Shown one piece after another: positions 8,483 to 18,171 of a stretch of 64,000 bases of DNA. The DNA lies in contig NZ_JANHDH010000003.1 of NCBI RefSeq assembly GCF_026616195.1, forward strand, positions 620,001 to 684,000, in the 5' to 3' direction. The notes beneath the pieces are model-generated. The model saw only the letters and a program-made list of their open reading frames with translations. It did no database searches and was not told where the DNA came from. The translations under genes were made by a program, and so were the position numbers. Origin of the DNA: Haloarchaeobius amylolyticus. GTDB taxonomy: Archaea > Halobacteriota > Halobacteria > Halobacteriales > Natrialbaceae. Each line of letters begins with the position of its first letter. Within the stretch, counting starts at the first letter, position 1.

Positions 8483-9958
8483 ATGTCCCGCGCCGACCCG
8501 GCCCGTGTGCTCGCCCTGCCGCCCCGGTTCGTCGCGGACGCGCCGGACGCCGCACTCCGGGACCCGTTCGAGCACTTCGACCCGGACGCCGTGTTCCTCA
8601 CCGGCGAGTCGCCGGACCGGCGCGCTCAGGCTGCCCTCGTCGTCACCGCCGACGACCGACCGCTGTTGATCCCTGGCGACCCGTCGCACCAGGGCGGGCC
8701 AGTCACGGTCGGCGGTATCGAGCTGTTCGTCGCGCCCGACCACGAGACGCTGGCGACCATCGCGGACCACGAACGTTGTGACCACGAAGGGGAGGGGACC
8801 CTCGATACCGCCACCGAGACGTTCGTCGTGAGCAATCTCCTCGACGTCTCGGTCGACACGACGACCCTCTCGGCCAGCCTCGACGGCCGCGAACCGTACG
8901 AAGCCGCGCTCGGAGACGCCTCGGGTTCCTATACGCACATCTCGGGCGCACTCCCGAGCGACTACCGTCGGGAGTGGGATTCGAGCGATGCAGACGACAC
9001 ACCGAACCGAAATCCGAACGCCCTCACGGTCCACGGGGCCGGTACCGCGGACGACGACGCAGTCACGTGTCTCGACCTCTACCCCGACGGGACGGTCTCT
9101 GTCGAGACGCTCTCGACGGCCCGCCTCGGCCTCAGGGCCATCTCCGGCGTCGGCGAGACCCGCGCAGATGCCCTGCGCCGCGCCGGCTACCGGACCCGGG
9201 CCGACGTGGCCGACGCGACGCCCGGTGACATCGAGACGCTCGACGGTTTCGGTGCCTCGACCGCCAGAAGCGTGGTCGAGGCGGCTGCAGCCATGACCGA
9301 GGGTCGGGTCGTGCTCACCGCGGACGCGTCGCTCCCGACCGGCGACCCCGTCTTCATCGACGTGGAGACGGACGGTCTCGCGCCGAGTGTCATCTGGCTC
9401 GTCGGGGTCCTCGACCCCACGACCGGGAACTACATGAGCTTCCGCCAGCGCGACCCCGACGCGCCGGGCGAGCCGATCGAGGCGTTCATGTCCTGGCTGG
9501 TCGCCAACGCCCGCGGCCGCCCTATCGTGGCCTACAACGGGTGGAACTTCGACTTCGGTGCCATCCACGACCAGGTCGTCGAGCACTGCCCGCGCTACGT
9601 CGACGACTGGACCTCGACCTACCGGTTCGACCCGTACGAGTGGGCCGTCAAAGATGGCAACGCCGTCCTTCCGGGGCTCACCAACCGCCTGCCCGACGTG
9701 GCCGAGGCTCTTGGCTGGCCCGGTGACGAGACCGGCCTGACCGGCGCGACGGTCGCGAGACGATACCGAGAGTGGGTCGCCGACCCAGACGAGTGTTCAC
9801 CCGACTGGGAATCGTTCGAAGCCTATTGCGAGGACGACGTGCGCGCCCTCGCACACGTCTACGACGAACTCGCCAACTCGAACCGGCTACTGAGCACGGG
9901 AAGCGACGGGTCCACCGACCGCGACACCGGGACCCAGGGGTCGCTCTCTGACTGGTAG
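8483..9958 (+). CDS. RNase H-like DEDD exonuclease with helix-hairpin-helix (MrfB/YprB-like)
   Basis: 491 residues. The N-terminal about 200 residues resemble a nuclease-associated domain without clear motifs. A helix-hairpin-helix pair spans about 217-268 (LRAISGVGETRADALRRAGY and IETLDGFGASTARSV). A DEDD-type 3'-5' exonuclease fold follows: FIDVETDG (D293, E295), YNGWNFDFGAI and YCEDDVRALAHVY supply the metal-binding acids. It is followed within 93 bp by an MrfA-type helicase. In Bacillus subtilis the MrfA helicase and MrfB exonuclease act together on mitomycin-C adducts; a shared DNA-repair role here is inference from this pairing. Confidence 0.8.
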   Translation: MSRADPARVLALPPRFVADAPDAALRDPFEHFDPDAVFLTGESPDRRAQAALVVTADDRPLLIPGDPSHQGGPVTVGGIELFVAPDHETLATIADHERCDHEGEGTLDTATETFVVSNLLDVSVDTTTLSASLDGREPYEAALGDASGSYTHISGALPSDYRREWDSSDADDTPNRNPNALTVHGAGTADDDAVTCLDLYPDGTVSVETLSTARLGLRAISGVGETRADALRRAGYRTRADVADATPGDIETLDGFGASTARSVVEAAAAMTEGRVVLTADASLPTGDPVFIDVETDGLAPSVIWLVGVLDPTTGNYMSFRQRDPDAPGEPIEAFMSWLVANARGRPIVAYNGWNFDFGAIHDQVVEHCPRYVDDWTSTYRFDPYEWAVKDGNAVLPGLTNRLPDVAEALGWPGDETGLTGATVARRYREWVADPDECSPDWESFEAYCEDDVRALAHVYDELANSNRLLSTGSDGSTDRDTGTQGSLSDW

Positions 9959-10051
9959 TGCGGTCAGCGCGCTCCCGGACGACGATTCCCGGCCATCCGG
10001 CGTGCGAGCGTTGAAGACACACCGCGAACAAGAACCGACACCCGACGCCAG

Positions 10052-12520
10052 ATGAGTTCCGATACACCACAGCGAGACCTGCCCATCACCGGCCGTACCC
10101 TGGCCGACTCCTTTCCAGACTACGACGACCAGATCGTCCACGTCGCCATCCAGGAGGCCCGCGACGCCCAGCGCGTCCCCGCCGCCGAGGTGCTCCGTCC
10201 CGAACTCGCCCGGCGACTCCCCTTCGACCCGTACACGCATCAGGCGAAGGCACTGGACCGCCTCGAGTCTGGCGAGAACGTCTGTGTCGCCACGTCGACC
10301 TCGTCCGGCAAGACCTGGGTGTACGCCCTCCAGATTGCCCGGAACTACCTCGAGAATCCCGACTCCACCGCACTGCTGGTCTACCCGACGAAGGCGCTCT
10401 CTCGCGACCAGGAACGCCAGCTCTCGGACCTCTTCGACGACCTCGAACTCGACCTGACGGTCGCGGTGTACGACGGCGACACGCCCCGGGACCGGCGCAA
10501 GCACATCCGCGAGCACGCCGACGTCGTCATCACGAACTTCGCCGGCGTGAACGTCTACCTCGGCCACCACCGGCGCTGGCACGACTTCTACGCCGACTGC
10601 TCGCTCCTCGTGGTGGACGAATCGCACTCCTACACCGGCGTCCACGGGATGCACGTCGCCTGGACCATCCGGCGGCTCCGGCGCGTCCTCGCGCACAACG
10701 ACAGCGACCCACAGCTCGTCTGTACGAGCGCGACCATCGGGAACCCGGCCGAGCACTCCCGCCGGCTCACGGGCGCGCCGTTCTCGGTGGTGGCCGAGGA
10801 CGGCAGTCCCCACGGCCGCCGCGACATCGTGTTCTGGAACCCGCCACTGGACACCGACGCCCTTCCCGAGGACGCCGACCTGGAAGAGTACAAGCAGGCC
10901 CGCGCCAGCGCCGGGGACCAGGCAGCGTCACTCACGGCCCACCTCGGCCTCCACGGCGTCCAGACCCTCACCTTCACCCGGTCCCGCCAGGGGACCGAGA
11001 TCGGCGCGAAGCAGGCCGTCAACGCGGCCCGCGACCACCCCCTCTCGGGGTACCTCTCGGTCGAGCCGTACCACGCCGGCCACGGCAAGGAGACCCGCCG
11101 GGGGACCGAGTACGAACTCAAATCGGGCAGCCTCGACGCGGTCATCTCGACCAACGCGCTCGAACTCGGCATCGACATCGGGAGCGTCGACGCGACCGTC
11201 CTGACGGGCTATCCCGGCACCAGACAGTCGTTCTGGCAGCAACTCGGTCGCTCCGGGCGGGGCGACTCGGACGCCCTCTCGGTGCTCGTCGCCCGGGCCG
11301 ACGCCATCGACCAGTACATCCTCGACGAGCCGACGTACCTCCTCGGCGACAACGTCGAGGACGCGGTCGTCGGCCTGGAGAACAACCCGGTGTACGCCCA
11401 GCACGTCCGCTGTGCCGCCCACGAACTGCCCCTCACGACCGAGGACCGCGAGTGGTTCGACGGCGAGCGCCTCGACCGCGCCGTCGAGATGTTCAAAGAC
11501 GCGGGTGAGTTCGTCGGCGACCTCGACCACGGCGTCACCTACGACGGCGGCCCGCGCCCCCAGATGGACATCTCGATGTACAACACCGGCGGCACGCAGT
11601 TCGACGTGCGCCGCCGGGACGGCGACATCGACATGGAGCCCATCGACAGGGAGCGGGCCTACCGGGAGTTCCACAAGGGGGCGCTGGTCCTTCACGCGGG
11701 CGTCGAGTACGAGGTGGTCGCCTTCGAGGAGGACCGCCCGAACCCATACGTCGAACTCCAGTCGGTCCAGACCAACGAGTACTCCGAGACCCTCTCGGAC
11801 ATCGACATCCACGACCTCGAAGAGGAACACACCCAGGACCTCGGCGACGGCTGGCGCGTGTGCTGGGGGACTGGTGTCGTCGACGTCCACTACAGCCACT
11901 TCCGCCGCCGGGACATCGACAGCGGGGAGATCACCCAGCCCCTTCGACCCACCGGCCTTGGACCCCTCTCGATGCGGACCCAGCTCATGTGGGTCGAACT
12001 CCCGCAGGGGATGCGCGAAGCGTGTGTCGAGCGCGTCGTCTTCGGGGACGGGGACGCTCAGGGGCACGACGATGGGGAAGACGACGGGGACCGGGACCTC
12101 CCGGAGGACGCACAGACCGTCGACGACCTCCCCGGCTCGAAGGTCGACCAGATATTCATGGGCGGCCTGCACGGCGCCGAACACGGGATGATCAAACTCG
12201 CCCCACTGGAACTCCGGATGGACAAGTCCGACCTCGGCGGCCTCTCGGTGAGCCAGCACGCCGAGACCGGGAAACCGACCTGGTTCATCTACGACGGCGT
12301 CTCGGGCGGCCTCGGGTTCTCGAAGGCGATCTACGAGGTGGTCGAGACGCTCGCGACGACCACGCGGAACCGCATCGACGGGTGTGCCTGCAAGGGCACC
12401 CGCGGCTGCCCGTCCTGTGTGATGGACAGCCAGTGCGGGAGCGACAACGAACCGCTGCACACCGACGCGGCGGTCGATGTCCTCACCGAACTTCTGGGTC
12501 GGCTTCCCGACGACGACTGA
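10052..12520 (+). CDS. DEAD/DEAH helicase with DUF1998 zinc site (MrfA/YprA-like)
   Basis: 822 residues, SF2 helicase. Q-like FDPYTHQAKAL precedes Walker A TSTSSGKT (81-88). Motif II DESH is at 189-192 and motif III SAT in CTSATIGN. The second RecA domain has ISTNALELGIDIG and QQLGRSGRGD. A DUF1998 C-terminus ends with a Cys cluster (C778, C780, C786, C789, C795) that matches the zinc-binding end of MrfA. Product is full length for the family. The exonuclease gene just upstream makes a probable two-gene repair operon. Confidence 0.88.
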   Translation: MSSDTPQRDLPITGRTLADSFPDYDDQIVHVAIQEARDAQRVPAAEVLRPELARRLPFDPYTHQAKALDRLESGENVCVATSTSSGKTWVYALQIARNYLENPDSTALLVYPTKALSRDQERQLSDLFDDLELDLTVAVYDGDTPRDRRKHIREHADVVITNFAGVNVYLGHHRRWHDFYADCSLLVVDESHSYTGVHGMHVAWTIRRLRRVLAHNDSDPQLVCTSATIGNPAEHSRRLTGAPFSVVAEDGSPHGRRDIVFWNPPLDTDALPEDADLEEYKQARASAGDQAASLTAHLGLHGVQTLTFTRSRQGTEIGAKQAVNAARDHPLSGYLSVEPYHAGHGKETRRGTEYELKSGSLDAVISTNALELGIDIGSVDATVLTGYPGTRQSFWQQLGRSGRGDSDALSVLVARADAIDQYILDEPTYLLGDNVEDAVVGLENNPVYAQHVRCAAHELPLTTEDREWFDGERLDRAVEMFKDAGEFVGDLDHGVTYDGGPRPQMDISMYNTGGTQFDVRRRDGDIDMEPIDRERAYREFHKGALVLHAGVEYEVVAFEEDRPNPYVELQSVQTNEYSETLSDIDIHDLEEEHTQDLGDGWRVCWGTGVVDVHYSHFRRRDIDSGEITQPLRPTGLGPLSMRTQLMWVELPQGMREACVERVVFGDGDAQGHDDGEDDGDRDLPEDAQTVDDLPGSKVDQIFMGGLHGAEHGMIKLAPLELRMDKSDLGGLSVSQHAETGKPTWFIYDGVSGGLGFSKAIYEVVETLATTTRNRIDGCACKGTRGCPSCVMDSQCGSDNEPLHTDAAVDVLTELLGRLPDDD

Positions 12521-12569
12521 CCGAAGTCGACCAGTTCTGGTGCCCCCCGGCTGTCCACCGACACTGCCT

Positions 12570-12610
12570 ACACAGCCTGCACATTCTACACAGTCTACAC
12601 CGTGTACACA
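12570..12610. repeat. Short CTACACAG-like direct repeats
   Basis: CTACACAG occurs at about 12570 and 12589, with related TCTACACCGTGTACAC after it, just before the promoter of the permease gene. It is possibly a binding site; no function is assigned. Confidence 0.4.
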
Positions 12611-12651
12611 TCCTGCTTGGTTTTAACATGCGCAGCGACGAACAGGTCACC

Positions 12652-13821
12652 ATGGTCCCCGACACAGAATCCGGCGAAGACGCCGCTCCCCCCGGCGGCC
12701 CCAGACCTCTCACCAGAGACGAACCAGATGCCGTCCCGGTCGGCACTCGCATCCACAACCTTCTGACGAGACGGACCGTATCGAGACGGGCCCTCGTCGC
12801 AGGGGCGTCCCTGTTGAGTGCACTCCTCGCCGCGTTCTTCGTCCTCCGACGCGGCCCCCTGAGTCCCATCGACACCATCTACTTCGGGTACCCGGAGTCC
12901 CGGGAGGTGGTCCAGCAGACGACACGCACCCTCGGCATGGAGACGCCCATCCTCGCGCACCTGGTCGAGTACCTCGCCCAGCTGCTCGTGCTGGAGTTCC
13001 CCCACTCGTACGTCCTGCAGACCGACCCGGCTCCTGCCTCGACCTGGTCGGTGGTCGCGACCCACGTCGGGCCGACGCTCTGGCTGGCCTTCTGGGGCTT
13101 CACCGCGGGAACACTCGCTGCCGGGACGCTCGCCCTTCTCGCGGGGCGACGCCCGGGAAGCCTCCTCGACAGGGCGCTCGGCGTGATCGCCAGGACGACG
13201 AGAGCGACCCCGACGTTCTTCGTCGCGGCCGTGGCGCTCGTCGTGGCCAGCCCAGAGCTAGCAGACGGCGGATTCGCCCGCGAACCCGCCTTCTCCCTCG
13301 ACTTCTACCGGAGCGCCGGCGAGACACCTCTCGTCCTCGCGGAGCGAACCCTCGTCGTGCTGCCGTTCCAGTTCTCGCTGGACGCCTTCGTGGGCGCACT
13401 CACGGGCGTCGCGGTCCCGGCAGCCGTCGTCGCGCTCGCCTGCTTCGGGTGCCAGTTGCCCACCTGGCGGCGCGTCGTCAACGAGACCAGCCAGGAGACG
13501 TTCGTGACCGCCGCGAAGACGCGGGGGCTTCCGGCGACCACGCTGGTCGGCCGACACCTCGCGCCCGTCGTCCTCGCACGGGTGAGCCGGTCGCTGGACC
13601 GCTTCCTCGTCGTGCTCCTCGGCTCGGTCCTCGTCGTCGAGGTCCTCTTCGGCGTCCACGGACTCGCGGACGTCTTCTTCCAGGCCGCACTCCAGGGCGA
13701 CCTTCCCCTCACCGAGGGGCTGTTCGTCCTGCTGACGGCGACGGTCGTCGGCGTCCGGTTCGCGGCCGACGTGGTGGCCGACGTCGTGCCACTGCCGACC
13801 CGGTCACGGACCCCACGATAG
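12652..13821 (+). CDS. ABC transporter permease, DppB-like, orphan
   Basis: 389 residues from ATG 12652. A TTTTAA box at 12621-12626 lies at leaderless spacing from this ATG and only 2 bp from the ATG at 12628, so I choose 12652. There is one N-terminal membrane segment (ALVAGASLLSALLAAFFVL), a periplasm-side stretch, then a five-helix BPD_transp_1 domain. The EAA-like loop is AAKTRGLPATTLVGRHLAP. It resembles DppB/OppB peptide or nickel permeases, but no DppC, ATPase or binding protein gene is adjacent, so its partners must be elsewhere or its role differs. Confidence 0.8.
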   Translation: MVPDTESGEDAAPPGGPRPLTRDEPDAVPVGTRIHNLLTRRTVSRRALVAGASLLSALLAAFFVLRRGPLSPIDTIYFGYPESREVVQQTTRTLGMETPILAHLVEYLAQLLVLEFPHSYVLQTDPAPASTWSVVATHVGPTLWLAFWGFTAGTLAAGTLALLAGRRPGSLLDRALGVIARTTRATPTFFVAAVALVVASPELADGGFAREPAFSLDFYRSAGETPLVLAERTLVVLPFQFSLDAFVGALTGVAVPAAVVALACFGCQLPTWRRVVNETSQETFVTAAKTRGLPATTLVGRHLAPVVLARVSRSLDRFLVVLLGSVLVVEVLFGVHGLADVFFQAALQGDLPLTEGLFVLLTATVVGVRFAADVVADVVPLPTRSRTPR

Positions 13822-13973
13822 CGGGAGGCCGTCTACCGAGTGCCGCGGCTCGCCGGTTCGTGGTGTCGAAAGAATCGGGGGGTGCCTTGCGACGCGTGAG
13901 CGCCGCACTTCGTCAGTCGAAGCGAGTTACCGGGCCCTCGCTGTCTGTCGGCAGCGGGACCGGATGTACGACG

Positions 13974-14267
13974 TTACGCTTCTGCGCGGGCGAGTTCGTC
14001 CAGATACTGTGCTTCCCACTCCTGGCGCGCCTCGATCTCGCGGCGACCGCGGCGGGTCAGGGTGTAGAAGTTCGTCCGGCGGTCGAGTTCACCCTTCTCG
14101 ACGAGGCCCTTGTCGACGAGGGTGTCGAGGTTCGGGTAGAGTCGGCCGTGGTGGATCTCTGATTCGTAGTAGTTCTCGAGCTCGTCCTTGATGGCAAGCC
14201 CGTGCGGTTCGTCGAGCCCTGCGATGACGTACAACAGGTCCCGCTGGAATCCAGTCAGGTCGTACAT
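13974..14267 (-). CDS. PadR-family transcriptional regulator
   Basis: 97 residues: LTGFQRDLLYVIAGLDEPHG, GRLYPNLDTLVDKGLVEK and RRTNFYTLTRRGRREIE give a complete PadR winged helix plus a short C-terminal dimer helix. It is close in sequence to the second PadR at 15063-15374 on the same strand, so the pair are probable tandem duplicates. Target unknown; the halolysin gene upstream of the pair is a candidate by position only. Confidence 0.9.
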   Translation of the reverse strand: MYDLTGFQRDLLYVIAGLDEPHGLAIKDELENYYESEIHHGRLYPNLDTLVDKGLVEKGELDRRTNFYTLTRRGRREIEARQEWEAQYLDELARAEA

Positions 14268-15062
14268 GAATGGGACAAAGTATCGGGGGAAAAAGAGTGT
14301 TTTGATTTTTGAATCTAGAACCGGGCAACCTTTCGCTCACAGACTCCGCAGTCTGGTTTCATCCCAGTCTCGTGTGTCTGGACTGGAATACGTTCGGAGA
14401 GAGGTAATCGCGGATGGATATTCGACGGATTGTCTTGATCACGATTGCCGAGAACGGGAGCGCTGGCGTCGAGTGCACCGCCGAGACGGTCGTGACGACG
14501 GGATGCACCGGGTGCCGTGGAACAGGTATCCGTTACTGAGGAAAGCGATACGTAAAAGGCTCTGGTTTGTACCGGTAGCCATCATGCCCGGATGTTCGAC
14601 GATTGTCGGGGTAGAAACCGGGTTTCTCTGTCGAACCGGGAGTAAATACAGAGAGGGATACGCGTTTCTATACAAACATGGACGAATATCTCGGTCGATA
14701 CGGCCCAGCACCGTCATATCATCACCGTGGAAAACGACGATTGTCTAACCTCGATTACTACGAACCGGGGACCGGTGCACAGACACACCGTACTCGATGC
14801 GTCTCGGGCCATCGTGATGCGTTCCAGGCCGTCGGCGATGCGTCTCGGCGATGGTGTCTCGTGGCTTCGTCATGATGTAGAGAACGCGGCAGTCGCCGGA
14901 ATACGAACCGGCGCTGCCGGGCCTCTATCGGAATAGGTGGTACGCACGCGAGGCGCGCTACAGCCGCGACGCGGCTGCACTACGGGGCCAGCTGGGATGC
15001 TGTCACGTGGTGACCGCGACCGTTCGTGCGGTCGCCACGGTGACGTTCTACAGCAGTCCCCG
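14268..15062. other. Long intergenic region between two PadR genes
   Basis: About 800 bp with a locally lower GC stretch (14280-14760). It contains no reading frame with haloarchaeal composition or recognisable domains. The only clear structure is the hairpin listed at 14961-14977. The poly-A/T-rich part next to 14267 probably holds the promoter of the downstream PadR gene. Confidence 0.5.
14961..14977. terminator. Perfect hairpin downstream of second PadR gene
   Basis: CAGCCGCG-A-CGCGGCTG is a perfect 8-bp inverted repeat about 85 bp past the stop of the minus-strand PadR gene. It could be a transcript-end hairpin, but no T-tract follows, so it may instead be a protein site. Confidence 0.35.
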
Positions 15063-15374
15063 TCACTGCGTCTTCGCTTCCTTGCCTTCGAACTCTTCGA
15101 CGTTCTCCAGCTTCGTAGCCTCCCATTCGTGTCGCGCCAACAGGTCGTCGACTCCCGTCCGTGTCAACTCGTAGTAGTTCGTTCTGCGGTCCTTCTGTCC
15201 TTTCCGGACGAGGTCCTCTTCGACGAGCACATCGAGGTTCGGATACAACCGTCCCTCGTTGATGCGCTTGCCGTAGTACCGCTCTAGCTCTCGCTTGATG
15301 GCCAGACCGTGTGGCCGGTCGAGGCTGGCGATAACGTAGAGGAGATCTCGCTGGAATCCACTTAGATCTTGCAT
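15063..15374 (-). CDS. PadR-family transcriptional regulator (second copy)
   Basis: 103 residues, sharing LSGFQRDLLYVIASLDRPHG, EGRLYPNLDVLVEEDLV and RRTNYYELTRTG with the PadR gene at 13974. The C-terminal helix differs (ATKLENVEEFEGKEAKTQ). A TAAATATACTT TATA-like box lies about 25-30 bp upstream, and an inverted repeat sits between it and the ATG, which suggests self-repression. It is divergent from the halolysin gene. Confidence 0.9.
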   Translation of the reverse strand: MQDLSGFQRDLLYVIASLDRPHGLAIKRELERYYGKRINEGRLYPNLDVLVEEDLVRKGQKDRRTNYYELTRTGVDDLLARHEWEATKLENVEEFEGKEAKTQ

Positions 15375-15382
15375 CCACTTCG

Positions 15383-15399
15383 ATACTAGTCACAAGTAT
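15383..15399. promoter_or_regulatory. Inverted repeat at PadR promoter
   Basis: ATACT-AGTCACA-AGTAT lies between the TATA-like box and the ATG at 15374, a typical position for an autorepressor operator. It also contains the palindrome ACTAGT. Confidence 0.45.
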
Positions 15400-15762
15400 A
15401 TTTAGCACCCTACCCAGTCTCAGACCACCGAATAACAGTTTCGTACCCGTGTTACCCGCGGTTTACCCGGTTTCTAATGCGTGGTTACCGCCGCCGTAAG
15501 AGAGTAAGTTACACGTTACCAAGAGACGTACGTGACGTAGCCGCCGGCCGTTCGGCCATAAGTGTGAATACGAATAACAAACTAAGACGACACGATTTCC
15601 CCAGTAATATATGATTTTTGGCCAACTTATTTCAGAAAATGTGACTTTCTGTGAAATAGACTTAAGACATCCGGGTCGATAACCCCAGAGTAGCTCAGTA
15701 GCAAGCTGAGACAAACACCACGGTTGCCCGAATCCCCCCTGGGCGACCGGTGCAAGCACACA
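15400..15762. promoter_or_regulatory. AT-rich upstream region of the halolysin gene
   Basis: Non-coding. It contains an AT-rich tract (about 15590-15665), an imperfect inverted repeat TTTCAGAAA / TTTCTGTGAAA at 15630-15656 and a CTTAAG box at about 15660 that could be the TATA box, giving a leader of some 70 nt. Confidence 0.4.
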
Positions 15763-18171
15763 ATGAGCAGCAAGCGAATCTCGCGACGACGGATACTGCA
15801 AAGTATAGGTGGCGGTGTGGTCGCCGCCGAAGGTATTGGTACAGCTCTCGCCGCAGAGGCGGACACACGACGGAAACGTCGTGTGGTAGGAACGAAATCA
15901 CTGTTCGGCATCGAGGTTGCGAAGAAGAAGGCTGCATCTATCGACAAGGAACTCGACTTCGGTGACCGTGGGAACGCGCTGGTCGGAAACTTCTCGGACC
16001 AGGCCATCAAGAGCCTCCAGCGCAACAACGACGTCCGGTACGTCGAGGAAGACGTGACCGTGCACGCGTTGGCCCAGTCCAAGCCGTGGGGCATCGACCG
16101 GGTCGACGCCGACGTGGTCCACAGCAACGGCCAGACGGGTGAGGGTGCACACATCGCCATCCTCGACACGGGTATCGACGCGGACCACCCCGACCTGCAG
16201 CCCAACCTCGGGAAGGGCTACGCGGTCGAGAACTGTTCGGGCACCGACTGTGTCGAGGACTGGGACGACGACCACAGTCACGGCACGCACTGTGCCGGTA
16301 TCGCGAACGCCGTCAACAACGACGAGGGTGTCATCGGCGTCTCGACGCAGGCGACCCTGCACGCGGTGAAGGTTCTCTCCGGGTCCGGGTCCGGGTCCGC
16401 GAGCGGCGTCGCAGAGGGCATCAAGTGGGCCGCCGACCAGGGCTACGGCGTCATCTCGATGAGTCTGGGTGCCTCCTCGGGGTCCTCGACCATCCGCGAC
16501 GCGCTCCAGTACGCACAGGACCGCGACGTCATCATCATCTCCGCGGCGGGCAACGAGGGACCGTGTACCGACTGTGTCCACTACCCCGGTGCTTACCCCG
16601 AGTCGATGGCGATCGGTTCGACGGCCTCCGACGACTCGATGTCGAGTTTCTCCTCGACCGGTCCGGAGGTCGAGATGTGCGCACCCGGTAGCGACATCCT
16701 CTCCTGTGTCAAGGGCGGCGGCTACCAGAAGTACTCCGGGACGTCGATGGCGACCCCCCACGTCTCCGGTGCTGCTGGACTGCTCCGTGCACAGGGTCTC
16801 AGCGCGTCCGAGACGCGCAAGCGCCTGACCGACACCGCCGAGGACCTCGGCCACGCGGACAACGAGCAGGGTGCGGGCCTGCTCGACGTCGAGGCCGCGG
16901 TCGGCGACGGCGGCGGCGGTGGCGACGAGCCGGCGACCTTCGCGGTCGAGACGCGCTCCGTCACCGACCTCGGCACGACCCAGGCGACGCTCAACGGCGA
17001 GCTGACCGGCCTCGGCGACGCGAGCTCCGCCACGGTCGGCTTCAAGTACTGGCAGTCCGGTGACCGCAGCGGCACCGAGCAGACCGTCGAGGTCGGCTCG
17101 AAGTCCGCCGCCGGCACCTTCTCCTCCAGCGTCTCCGGCCTGACCGAGGGCGTCACCTACCAGTTCCTCGCGTACGCGGTCGACGACAGTGGCACCGAGG
17201 TCACGGGCGCCGCACGCGAGTTCACCACGACCGGCGCACTCAGCGTCACCACGGCACCCGTCGCGGACGTCGGGGACAACACGGCGACGCTCACGGGCAA
17301 CCTCCAGAGCCTCGGGAACCACGACGAGGCCGACGTCGGCTTCCACTGGTGGGCCGAGGGCATGAAGGACGCGACGCTCGAGCGCCGCGAGGTCGGCGAG
17401 AAGACCGCGACGGGCGAGTTCTCGCTCTCCGTCAGCGAGCTCCGCGCCGACACCACCTACGTCGTGCAGGCCTACGCCAACCCCGACTGGGACACCGACG
17501 AGGACTTCGGCTCGCAGGTCACGTTCACGACCGGCAACACGCCGTCCCTCGGCGTCAAGACCGGCTCCGCGAGCAACGTCACGGACTCCGGCGCGACCCT
17601 CTCGGGCGAGGTCACGAGCCTCGGCGAGAGCGGCTCGGCCGACGTGGGCGTGAACTACTGGGTCGCGGGCGACCGCTCGGGCACCGAGCAGTCCGCCTCC
17701 GCCGGTAGCCAGTCCTCGACCGGGAGCTTCTCGGTCGACGTCAGCGGCCTCGACGCCTCGACCGGCTACGAGTTCGAGGCGTACGCCGACGACGGCACCT
17801 CCTCGGTCTCCGGTGCCGCCACGTCCTTCACGACGGGCGACGCGCCCGAGCAACCGGACGGCCCGTTCGCCGTGACCATCAACGACTCGCCCGACTGGTC
17901 CACGTCCTACGCCGCGAAGCTCAGCGGCGAGATCACCAGCATCGACAGCGGCGTCGGTGAGGTCTACACCGAGTTCCAGTTCTGGGAGAAGGGCAACAAG
18001 GCGAACACGTTCGCGGTGGACGACTCCGACACCCGCACGACGCCGGGTGAGGTCGACGAGATGATCTGGGGCCTCGCGGCCAGCACGACGTACGTCTCGG
18101 TCATCCGTGCCTTCGACGACGCCGGCAACGAGGTCTTCAGCGGTCAGATGGAGTTCACGACCTCGGCCTGA
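15763..18171 (+). CDS. Halolysin-like subtilisin protease (S8), Tat-exported, with four C-terminal repeats
   Basis: 802 residues from ATG 15763. A TTG 39 bp upstream is in frame but would bury the signal peptide. Tat signal SRRRILQ with Ala-rich h-region ends around ALAAEA (28-33). An inhibitor-like propeptide spans about 40-105. The catalytic triad is visible: D135 (AILDTGID), H173 (HSHGTHCAG), S328 (GTSMATPHVSG); the oxyanion Asn is N264 (AAGNEGP). Several Cys in the catalytic domain could form disulfides. After a short Gly linker (about 395) come four about 95-residue Fn3-like units with recurring LTGLG, GFKYWQSGDRSGTE and TGAAREFTTTG blocks. Extracellular protein degradation is the expected role. 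PadR regulators sit just upstream. Confidence 0.93.
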   Translation: MSSKRISRRRILQSIGGGVVAAEGIGTALAAEADTRRKRRVVGTKSLFGIEVAKKKAASIDKELDFGDRGNALVGNFSDQAIKSLQRNNDVRYVEEDVTVHALAQSKPWGIDRVDADVVHSNGQTGEGAHIAILDTGIDADHPDLQPNLGKGYAVENCSGTDCVEDWDDDHSHGTHCAGIANAVNNDEGVIGVSTQATLHAVKVLSGSGSGSASGVAEGIKWAADQGYGVISMSLGASSGSSTIRDALQYAQDRDVIIISAAGNEGPCTDCVHYPGAYPESMAIGSTASDDSMSSFSSTGPEVEMCAPGSDILSCVKGGGYQKYSGTSMATPHVSGAAGLLRAQGLSASETRKRLTDTAEDLGHADNEQGAGLLDVEAAVGDGGGGGDEPATFAVETRSVTDLGTTQATLNGELTGLGDASSATVGFKYWQSGDRSGTEQTVEVGSKSAAGTFSSSVSGLTEGVTYQFLAYAVDDSGTEVTGAAREFTTTGALSVTTAPVADVGDNTATLTGNLQSLGNHDEADVGFHWWAEGMKDATLERREVGEKTATGEFSLSVSELRADTTYVVQAYANPDWDTDEDFGSQVTFTTGNTPSLGVKTGSASNVTDSGATLSGEVTSLGESGSADVGVNYWVAGDRSGTEQSASAGSQSSTGSFSVDVSGLDASTGYEFEAYADDGTSSVSGAATSFTTGDAPEQPDGPFAVTINDSPDWSTSYAAKLSGEITSIDSGVGEVYTEFQFWEKGNKANTFAVDDSDTRTTPGEVDEMIWGLAASTTYVSVIRAFDDAGNEVFSGQMEFTTSA

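Noticed and set aside
7706-9586. 626-residue minus-strand open frame
   Set aside because: Antisense to the methyltransferase and exonuclease genes, which have clear motifs; an effect of high GC at third positions.
10928-12460. 510-residue minus-strand open frame
   Set aside because: Antisense shadow of the helicase gene.
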